Shown: positions 53,025-59,552 of the stretch, piece after piece
Layout: every line of letters begins with the position of its first letter
Position numbering within the stretch: position 1 is the first letter of the stretch
Source: Alteromonas sp. KUL106
Lineage (GTDB): Bacteria; Pseudomonadota; Gammaproteobacteria; Enterobacterales; Alteromonadaceae
Assembly: GCF_009811415.1 (NCBI RefSeq)
Contig: NZ_BLIG01000034.1
Coordinates: 1 to 59,552 of the forward strand
Length of the DNA: 59,552 nt
Direction: 5' to 3'
Program-made: the position numbers and the translations under genes
Notes under the pieces: generated by a model
Seen by the model: only the letters and a program-made list of their open reading frames with translations
Database searches by the model: none
Told to the model about the DNA's origin: nothing

Positions 53025-54349
53025 TGCTAAGTACTATCGCAATTGAAAGTTTAAAACGCAGAAAAACAACCGCGCTACTCACACTTTTGAGCATTACGAT
53101 TAGTATCAGCTTGTTGCTATGTGTTGATATTGTTCGTAGTCAGGTAAAAACAAGCTTTACCCGCACGGTTTCCGGCGTAGATCTTATTGTTGGCGCGCCG
53201 AGCGGGCAACTTAATTTGTTACTGTCTTCAGTCTTTAATATTGGCACGCCAACAAAAGGCATTGACTATAAAAGTATTGCCTCGCTTCAATCTAACAGCC
53301 AAGTTTCGTGGCTAATACCTCTCTCATTGGGCGATACACATCGCGGCTTCCGCGTTGTTGGTACAACAAATCGCTTCTTCGAACATTTTAAATATGGTGA
53401 TATGCAGCATTTAGCCTTGTCACAAGGCGACGTATTTACCCAATCTTTGTCTACCGTTATTGGGGCTGATATAGCGTCAAAACTAGGCTATAGCGTTGGC
53501 GATAAAATAGTGATTTCTCACGGCTTAGGTAATGTTTCTTTTAATAACCACGACAACCATCCATTTACTATTTCTGGCGTACTTGAGAAAACAGGAACAC
53601 CCGTAGATAAGGCTCTTTACGTTACACTTCAGGGCCTGGAGGAGGCGCATTCAGCGCCACAGCGAACATCGGTCTCTCTGGTTAGGAGACAGGCTGAAAA
53701 TCAAGGTAATTCGGCTCATGAGCATGAGCATGAGCATGAGCATGAGCATGAGCATGATGAGCTTACATCCATTGATGTCAAAAGCAATGCATTCACGCCA
53801 AAGGCGGTGTCTGTTGTTATGTTAGGGCTTAAACATCGCGCCGCCGCACTTCAACTCCAGTACCAAATCAATCAAAGCAAGAATGAGCCGCTAATGGCTA
53901 TTTTACCGGGTATGGCGCTAGCTGAGTTGTGGCAAATAATGGGTAATGTCGAAGCTTTGCTACTGGGGCTATCAGGATTGATTGTCGTCTGTGCGCTGAT
54001 TGGACTTGCTACAATGTTGTTGGCAACAATGCGTGAGCGTTATCAAGAGATAGCAATACTGCGCACGATTGGCGCTGGTCCTTTTACCTTGCTATTACTG
54101 GTTCAAATTGAAGCTATGGTGCTAACGATACTAAGTGCGGCTTTAAGTATTGGGGTCGTTGCCGGATTAATGAGCATGCTTAAACCCTGGCTGAGCAGTA
54201 CTTATGGGCTGTTTTTAAGCAGCCCATTATTCGGCAAAAGCAGTGGCGTTATATTACTGCTGATATTAGGCTGCACTTACCTCGTCTCTCTTTTGCCGGC
54301 TATCGCGGCTTACAAGCGCGGCTTGCATGCAGGTTTAAGTCAACACTAG
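53024..54349 (+). CDS. FtsX-like ABC permease with His-rich loop
   Basis: 441-residue inner-membrane permease. One N-terminal transmembrane span (about 17-35), a large periplasmic domain (about 40-300), and three C-terminal spans with VVCALIGLATMLLATMRERYQEIAILRTIGAG, the FtsX/MacB-type signature. The periplasmic domain carries HEHEHEHEHEHEHD at about 232-245, encoded by six CATGAG units, and a DUF214-type MacB fold. The His-Glu run would bind zinc or another metal. With the Zur-type operator this suggests a metal-linked transporter. No periplasmic or outer-membrane partner gene follows. Confidence 0.85.
   Translation: MLSTIAIESLKRRKTTALLTLLSITISISLLLCVDIVRSQVKTSFTRTVSGVDLIVGAPSGQLNLLLSSVFNIGTPTKGIDYKSIASLQSNSQVSWLIPLSLGDTHRGFRVVGTTNRFFEHFKYGDMQHLALSQGDVFTQSLSTVIGADIASKLGYSVGDKIVISHGLGNVSFNNHDNHPFTISGVLEKTGTPVDKALYVTLQGLEEAHSAPQRTSVSLVRRQAENQGNSAHEHEHEHEHEHEHDELTSIDVKSNAFTPKAVSVVMLGLKHRAAALQLQYQINQSKNEPLMAILPGMALAELWQIMGNVEALLLGLSGLIVVCALIGLATMLLATMRERYQEIAILRTIGAGPFTLLLLVQIEAMVLTILSAALSIGVVAGLMSMLKPWLSSTYGLFLSSPLFGKSSGVILLLILGCTYLVSLLPAIAAYKRGLHAGLSQH
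53717..53755. repeat. CATGAG hexanucleotide microsatellite
   Basis: Six perfect CATGAG units plus CAT, in frame in the permease gene. Unit number can change by two residues without frameshift. Confidence 0.95.
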
Positions 54350-54371
54350 TATTTCTAATGCGGTGGGCGAT

Positions 54372-55955
54372 TTACTCTCCCACCCTTCCTGTTGTACTAA
54401 AACGGATAATAAGTTCATTCACTTGCGTTACCGTTTTGCGCAAGTCGTTACTTGCAACCAGTGACGCCTCTGATGAGCGCTGTGTTTCTGATGCACCATC
54501 TGCAACTTCAACGAGCTGTTGATTAATATGTTCAGCGACCGTGCTTTGCTCTTCGACCGCAGACGACATTTCTACAGTGGCGTCAGCAATACCTTTAACG
54601 GCAGTGTTGATTTCAAATAACGCGCCTCGCGTTTCTTCAACAATTGCACTGCCTTTCTCAGCAGACGCAAGCCCTTCATTTGAAACCCGTACCGCGCGCT
54701 CTGAGCGTTCAGCGAGTTCACTAATAATATTGTGAATTTTATCGGTGGACTCGCGCGTTTTTGACGCTAATGTTCTCACTTCGTCGGCGACTACAGCAAA
54801 CCCGCGCCCTTGCTCACCTGCCCTTGCCGCTTCAATGGCCGCGTTAAGCGCTAGCAAATTGGTCTGCTCTGCGATAGTAGAAATAATGTTTGCAGCCTCG
54901 CCTATATCCGTCGTTGATTGAGCAAGTTCTGTTACGGTTTTTGATATAGACTGAACGGCTTCGCGCAGCTCAACAATTGCTTGCATCGCCTGCTCTGCTT
55001 TTTTATTACCCGTTGCCACGTTTTCCGCGGCAGACTGGGCGCTTTTAGCATTGCTTTCGACACGCTCTGCAACCTCTTGGATAGCCTGGCTCATTTGCGT
55101 AACTGCAGAAGCAATTTGTTGTGTCGCTTGATTTTGCTGAACAACGGATGCGCTGGTCCCTTCCGCTTGTTCGTGGGTCGTCTTGGCAATTTTATCTAAG
55201 CTCGCCGATGCATCTTTTATCCGCGTTAGCGCTGTGCGATTACGCGCAAGCTCACACCCAATAGCAAGTTTTACCCGGGCAATATGAGTTCGATCAGGAA
55301 AGTAAGTCTGCGCGACTGTTTCATCCGTGTAGCTTTCTGGGCTAAGTGACAGTATGGCATTCCATTCTTTCTTACTTTGTAATTGTTGAACCGCCATTAA
55401 TATTAGCGCTCCAATAAATGCTATCGCACCAGCAACAAAGCCATGCGTAACCCCTAGCAGAATCGCTAAAAACACACCCGTAAGCAATGAAGGAAGCAAC
55501 TGTTTAGACATATTCGCAAAGCGAGAGACCGGTGATACTGCAGATTTTCCTTCTTGTAACCTCGCGTAGACATGAGTTGCTCGCTCTATTTCTTTGTTTA
55601 AAGCAGGTACTCTGACGGACTCATATCCCACAATTGCCTTGCCATCATAAACCGGTGTTACAAACGCCGATACCCAGTAATGGTCACCATTTTTTCTTCG
55701 ATTTTTGACCAGTCCTAGCCAACTTTGACCAGACTCCAAAGTGCGCCACATCTCCTTAAAAACCGCAGAAGGCATGTCAGGGTGTCTTATGATGTTGTGA
55801 TTCTTGCCAATCAATTCATCTCTATTAAAACCACTTGCCTCGACGAATTCATCGTTACAATGCTGTATAACGCCTCGCTTGTCGGTAGAGGAGATAAGGC
55901 GGTGGTGTGCAGGAAACTTATATTCCTTCTGAGTAATTGGCTGGTTATTTCTCAT
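54372..55955 (-). CDS. PAS-domain methyl-accepting chemotaxis protein
   Basis: 527-residue Aer-type receptor. Cytoplasmic PAS domain (about 15-125: [45 protein letters not shown]) is followed by two hydrophobic segments (about 155-200) and the MCP signalling domain with [31 protein letters not shown]. It likely senses redox or oxygen through FAD or another ligand. Convergent with the permease gene. No cheA/cheW nearby. Confidence 0.9.
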   Translation of the reverse strand: MRNNQPITQKEYKFPAHHRLISSTDKRGVIQHCNDEFVEASGFNRDELIGKNHNIIRHPDMPSAVFKEMWRTLESGQSWLGLVKNRRKNGDHYWVSAFVTPVYDGKAIVGYESVRVPALNKEIERATHVYARLQEGKSAVSPVSRFANMSKQLLPSLLTGVFLAILLGVTHGFVAGAIAFIGALILMAVQQLQSKKEWNAILSLSPESYTDETVAQTYFPDRTHIARVKLAIGCELARNRTALTRIKDASASLDKIAKTTHEQAEGTSASVVQQNQATQQIASAVTQMSQAIQEVAERVESNAKSAQSAAENVATGNKKAEQAMQAIVELREAVQSISKTVTELAQSTTDIGEAANIISTIAEQTNLLALNAAIEAARAGEQGRGFAVVADEVRTLASKTRESTDKIHNIISELAERSERAVRVSNEGLASAEKGSAIVEETRGALFEINTAVKGIADATVEMSSAVEEQSTVAEHINQQLVEVADGASETQRSSEASLVASNDLRKTVTQVNELIIRFSTTGRVGE

Positions 55956-56109
55956 CTAATACGTTCTCCGATTCGCAATGCGAAAATCCTTTTACATTAG
56001 GATCATTGCTTTCTCATAAGACTAGATCATAAAACGCTTCTGTCTAGTAAGTTAAGTGAATTAGAGAAATATTTAATTTTATCATGAAGTTAGAATATGG
56101 CTTTAAACT

Positions 56110-57615
56110 TTAGTTTAAAGGCAAAACGACAGTAACTTTCGTTCCTTTGCCCTCTGCACTGACTATATCTATTTTCCCATTATGTTCTTCGATGATGGTC
56201 ATTGAAATTGACATTCCCAACCCGGTTCCTTGCCCCACTGGTTTGGTGGTAAAGAAGGGGGTGAAGACTTTGTCTAAGGTCTCTTGCGACATGCCCTCGC
56301 CTTCATCGTCAATAATAAGAAATAAGTTACTGTCGTCGCTCTCTATTCGTAAGTTTATTCCTTTGTCTTGGGGGGTTGCATGGATTGCATTAGTGAGTAG
56401 GTTGACCAACACTTGTTGAATTTGACCCGAATTTCCACTGAAGAAAATATCGTTTTCAGGTGCTTCAAACACAACTTTGTTTCGGTATTTGTGCAAGTTG
56501 CTTGTAAGCTTGATGGCGGTACTCATTGCTTCGATGGCACTGAGTTGGGAATGTTTGCCCGACCCCGGATATGAAAAACATCGCAACGCTTTGACAATGT
56601 CAATGATACGCTCAATTCCCTCGTGGGATTCATCAAACATTTCAGCTATTTCTGAAGCGCTTTCTCGCAGTGCATAGCGTTTCTCAAGCTGCAAAAACTT
56701 TTCTTCTATTTCACCACCGGCTAATTTACACAGGCTACCGATTTCATCGAGCGCACGCTGGTATTCGTTGAATATTTCCTTTGCCACCACAGTGTTACTT
56801 CGTACATAACCAATGGGATTATTGATTTCATGCGCAATACCTGCGGCAAGTTGCCCTAGCATTGCCATTTTGTCTGCACTCACCAGTCTCTCTTCTAAAA
56901 AATCCCGATCTTTTTTGATGCGACTCAATTCAAGCTGTCGAATGGACAGCTCACTTTTTTTATTTTGATATCGAGAGGTAATGTTCAGATAATGCTTGGT
57001 GGTGTCTAGGACATAAAGCGTTTCTTCATCGAGTTGATCATCTTTAGTTAGCAGTACCAGCCACGTATATTCACCCTCTGACATTTCGTGCATGAAGTGT
57101 AACAAGCGAGCCTCTTTCTTGGTGTCAGGTCTTGTCACAACACTTACACACCAATGAGAGTAGCCTTCTCTTAAATCTAACGGTGTCTCTTCAAACATCA
57201 ATTCCGCTAAAGCATGAGAGGTTACCCAGCCGTGGCCATGCATCAAAACACGGTCGTCATTGCCTATGCATACTTTTTCGTTTTTCACCGAAAAGGCTTT
57301 ACCACAAAAAGCACCGCTAAATTCAACGGCAGACTCCAATGCAGAAAAGATAAAACTTTCCCCAGACTTCGCCAAAGTGAGTTCAGATGCCGTGCGATTA
57401 AGATAGAGCAACTCGCGCTCGCGCTGCTTTGAGTCACTTAGGGCCTTTCGTAGCGCTTGGTTGGCAAGATAAGCATCTTGGGAGTAGGTTTCGAGAAATG
57501 ATTCCGCGTTTTTTCGCGCGGTTTTCTGGCGTTTTAACTGACGCTCTAAAGAGTTAACGCGGGCTTCTAACGCTAAAATGCGCTCTTGCTCAGAGGATTG
57601 CGATGTGTCACTCAA
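56110..57615 (-). CDS. Sensor histidine kinase, coiled-coil and HATPase
   Basis: 501 residues, no transmembrane span. N-terminal coiled coil (about 10-70), a GAF-like region (about 90-205), a second coiled coil (about 210-250), phosphoacceptor AAGIAHEINNPIGY, and an HATPase domain with NLLTNAIHAT, DDEGEGM and PVGQGTGLGMSISMTI. It resembles the FIST/aerobic-response-associated kinases but no partner regulator is adjacent. Lies between two chemoreceptor genes on the same strand. Confidence 0.88.
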   Translation of the reverse strand: MSDTSQSSEQERILALEARVNSLERQLKRQKTARKNAESFLETYSQDAYLANQALRKALSDSKQRERELLYLNRTASELTLAKSGESFIFSALESAVEFSGAFCGKAFSVKNEKVCIGNDDRVLMHGHGWVTSHALAELMFEETPLDLREGYSHWCVSVVTRPDTKKEARLLHFMHEMSEGEYTWLVLLTKDDQLDEETLYVLDTTKHYLNITSRYQNKKSELSIRQLELSRIKKDRDFLEERLVSADKMAMLGQLAAGIAHEINNPIGYVRSNTVVAKEIFNEYQRALDEIGSLCKLAGGEIEEKFLQLEKRYALRESASEIAEMFDESHEGIERIIDIVKALRCFSYPGSGKHSQLSAIEAMSTAIKLTSNLHKYRNKVVFEAPENDIFFSGNSGQIQQVLVNLLTNAIHATPQDKGINLRIESDDSNLFLIIDDEGEGMSQETLDKVFTPFFTTKPVGQGTGLGMSISMTIIEEHNGKIDIVSAEGKGTKVTVVLPLN

Positions 57616-57681
57616 TTAAAAGCCCAACGTTTTATATGCTAACGATGAATATTACTGCTTACGTTTCAATCGTACATAGTT

Positions 57682-58773
57682 TTAACTATGCTGACTAACT
57701 AGACGATCAAGTAGCGTCATTACCCGTTCGCTTGCCTGTTCCATTTCTAATAGCTTAGCATCAGACTCAGCATCATTGCCATGTTGTTTAGCCTGAATGG
57801 CTGCAATACCGCAGCTATGAACTTTGGCATGTGGGGCCTCTATCTCCCTAAACGCGGCCGTTTGCCCTATGGGTTTACTTGCGTTGTCTCGATACCATAG
57901 CCCCAAGCGACAGCTTGCGTGATCACTAAACTCTGAGAGCGACTTACTGCTATATCCACACAATACAGAATAGACATCCGCTTTCCATACCACGTGATCC
58001 AACTTAACAGTTTGGATAAATGTAGACATCGCACCTTCGCTGATAGTCGATTTCATACTATCGCAATGTTGCACCATCGTTTCATAGCTTCCGTTTAGCT
58101 GGTTGATGCCTTTCTCAAGCTGTTCATTGTTACCACGCAGCTGATTTACACCTGAGACTGCTTTAGACGTAGACTGGATGATACCATTGACGAGCTCAGA
58201 CACTTCCGTCGCAGATTTATTGGTCTCAGTCGCTAGTGCACGAACTTCATCGGCCACAACGCTGAAGCCTCTTCCCGCATCTCCGGCGCGCGCAGCCTCA
58301 ATTGCTGCATTAAGTGCAAGAAGGTTGGTCTGATCAGAAATACTCGTAATGGTCGTCACGAACTTATTGATGTTGTCTGCCGTCGTCGACAGCCCGGAGA
58401 TTCGCTCGCTCATGCTAACCATTTGTACATTAAGACCACTCATATCTGAGACAATCTTATTTAAGGTGGAAGCTGAATCGCTAAACAAATCATTGATATT
58501 AACTATCGATTGGCTTTCCGCATTGATTCGCTCATAAGAGCTTAGTACGGTTTCTCTGACGCCTTCGAGCTGCCTCAGCGCATCGATTAAACATCTCACC
58601 ACGGTCGAATCGGATAGTGACGTGCTTTTATTTCTCGCAGTTTCTACTGTGTTAATAAGCTGGCTGTTTTCAGCTTCGAGCCGCTCTATTTTATCTAACG
58701 CGTCTTGAACTTTTGCTTCTAACGCTCGCACTTGCGATTCTTTTTCTTCGTATTTACTGCGAGATACAAACAT
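57682..58773 (-). CDS. Cytosolic chemoreceptor with CZB zinc-binding domain
   Basis: 363 residues, no membrane span. N-terminal coiled coil, MCP signalling domain (about 110-230) with [31 protein letters not shown], then a C-terminal chemoreceptor zinc-binding (CZB) domain with [21 protein letters not shown] and [14 protein letters not shown] form the zinc site. CZB receptors sense zinc or hypochlorite. Reads in the same direction as the kinase upstream of 57615. Confidence 0.9.
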   Translation of the reverse strand: MFVSRSKYEEKESQVRALEAKVQDALDKIERLEAENSQLINTVETARNKSTSLSDSTVVRCLIDALRQLEGVRETVLSSYERINAESQSIVNINDLFSDSASTLNKIVSDMSGLNVQMVSMSERISGLSTTADNINKFVTTITSISDQTNLLALNAAIEAARAGDAGRGFSVVADEVRALATETNKSATEVSELVNGIIQSTSKAVSGVNQLRGNNEQLEKGINQLNGSYETMVQHCDSMKSTISEGAMSTFIQTVKLDHVVWKADVYSVLCGYSSKSLSEFSDHASCRLGLWYRDNASKPIGQTAAFREIEAPHAKVHSCGIAAIQAKQHGNDAESDAKLLEMEQASERVMTLLDRLVSQHS

Positions 58774-58897
58774 TTATGGTTTCCAGTGTATTTATGAAAT
58801 AGTTTTAACATTAACAGATTTTCAGGACCTTTACCTATTAGCCTGAAGTAGCGTTACAGGTTAAATATCGGAATAAAATCAAGAAGCTTAAGCATTA

Positions 58898-59067
58898 ATA
58901 TCAATTCGCATAGATAATTGCCCACTCAGAAGGTGCTGGCAAGTTTAAAATGTCCGTACTCTTTGTTGTGTCACTTTGATGTAGAACCACTATACCTGCG
59001 GTAACACGCCGCGATTACGAACATTTTAACTCTCGCTGAGTGGGTAATTATCCATGCGGATTGGTAT
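58898..59067. repeat. MITE-like interspersed repeat, copy B (full)
   Basis: About 170 bp, inverted relative to copy A. It shares AAAATGTCCGTACTCTTTGT, GTAGAACCACT and GGTAACACGCCGCGATTA with the complement of 8809-8975, with point differences. Ends pair as imperfect inverted repeats (ATATCAATTCGCATAGATAA; right end GGATTGGTAT). The right end overlaps the last 20 bases of the cytochrome gene. Confidence 0.88.
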
Positions 59068-59494
59068 AGTTCTTCGAAATGTGAGCTGAGCCAGTTTTAG
59101 GTAGTAAATGAGGAGCTAGATTGGGGCGTCGAGCACTTGTTTTTGGTCCATACCAAGTTGATAGATAATCGAGAATCACGGGTTCAGCGTCACCAAGTGG
59201 CCACAACTTTTGCGTGTCTTGCATCCAGCGAATGGTCTCTAACCAACGTTCACGACTCATGGCGTTTTGAGTGATAAGAGAAGGTGAGTGACATGCACTA
59301 CAATGCGCTAGCACTGTATTGACGCCTTCTGCATTTACCAGACCTGACTGAGGCTCGATAGCGGGTTGAACATGTGCTTTTGATTGACTTTTAATGCTAT
59401 AAAGCTCTGTATTTTTCATATCAGCGGCTGCATGTGGCAAGAAAAAAGCAGCTGTCAACGCGATAAGTCGAAATATTAAATCACCTAATCTCAC
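59048..59494 (-). CDS. Small cytochrome c (SorB-like)
   Basis: 148-residue exported cytochrome c. The signal peptide (about 1-23, cleavage HAAA/DM) is followed by a haem-binding C-S-A-C-H and SRERWLETIRWMQDTQKLWPL, with ILDYLSTWYGP, resembling the cytochrome subunit of sulfite dehydrogenases. GTG 59494 is chosen with GAGGAAA upstream; the open frame continues to TTG 59536 inside a repeat fragment. The last seven codons (NYTNPHG) and the stop lie in repeat copy B. The oxidoreductase partner, if any, would be beyond the window edge. Confidence 0.75.
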   Translation of the reverse strand: MRLGDLIFRLIALTAAFFLPHAAADMKNTELYSIKSQSKAHVQPAIEPQSGLVNAEGVNTVLAHCSACHSPSLITQNAMSRERWLETIRWMQDTQKLWPLGDAEPVILDYLSTWYGPKTSARRPNLAPHLLPKTGSAHISKNYTNPHG

Positions 59495-59529
59495 TGCCTT
59501 TTTCCTCGAAAACGGATACGTAATAAAGT

Positions 59530-59552
59530 ATACCAATCTGCATAGATAATTA
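59530..59552. repeat. MITE-like repeat, fragment E (cut by window end)
   Basis: ATACCAATCTGCATAGATAA matches one end of copies A and B. It runs off the window edge, so whether it is a full copy is unknown. Confidence 0.7.

Noticed and set aside
50246..58773. A complete chemotaxis or two-component operon
   Set aside because: Two kinases and two receptors are present but no cheA, cheW, cheR, cheB or response regulator is adjacent, and the genes are separated by spacers and opposite strands.
1..59552. tRNA, rRNA or CRISPR array
   Set aside because: No cloverleaf, no ribosomal RNA segment and no regularly spaced direct repeats with unique spacers were seen by eye. A covariance-model scan was not possible.

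Overview
The window looks like chromosome from a marine gammaproteobacterium of the Alteromonas type. This is inferred from the enterobacterial-style tsaE-amiB-mutL-miaA-hfq-hflX-hflK-hflC cluster, the rsd/nudC pair, efpL, yebG, a class I lipase with its foldase, an AbgT transporter, and moderate GC with AT-rich spacers. Nearly all the sequence is protein coding. I saw no rRNA, tRNA, CRISPR array, prophage or intact insertion sequence.

Layout. (1) 1-8.8 kb: a ligase-associated DNA-repair set. PdeM nuclease and a DEXH helicase lie on the minus strand; a metallo-beta-lactamase-fold exonuclease and an ATP-dependent DNA ligase lie on the plus strand. A DUF418 membrane protein and an outer-membrane barrel protein sit between the two halves. 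(2) 8.8-24.4 kb: mixed metabolism. This holds efpL, fructokinase with a divergent ROK regulator, a homocysteine methyltransferase remnant, two glutathione transferases, lipase plus foldase, a UbiG-like methyltransferase, an aldehyde dehydrogenase/acetolactate-synthase-type pair, ferrochelatase and AbgT. (3) 24.6-34.7 kb: the hfq-hfl and mutL cell-maintenance cluster with nnr; queG is divergent. (4) 35.9-42.1 kb: hemE, nudC, rsd, an overlapping zur-cheX-yjbQ operon and an OmpA-type porin. (5) 42.2-50.2 kb: dnaB, an ECF sigma/anti-sigma/beta-repeat operon, a MOSC protein, a lipoprotein hydrolase, and the rpsF-rpsR-rplI operon, which lacks priB. (6) 50.2-59.5 kb: two histidine kinases, two chemoreceptors, SOS gene yebG, a FtsX-type ABC transporter and a small cytochrome c.

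The most interesting signals are these. A perfect 21-bp-arm palindrome at 52116-52160 contains a perfect match to the gammaproteobacterial Zur operator; it lies just upstream of an ABC transporter whose permease carries a His-Glu microsatellite, and zur itself is also in the window. A roughly 170-bp MITE-like repeat has two full copies in opposite orientations (8809-8975 and 58898-59067) and three terminal fragments, and one copy supplies the end of a cytochrome gene. Smaller curiosities are a tandem 27-bp repeat inside the helicase gene, a gutted methyltransferase gene, paired operator-like palindromes between the fructokinase and ROK genes, and a small-RNA candidate upstream of hemE.
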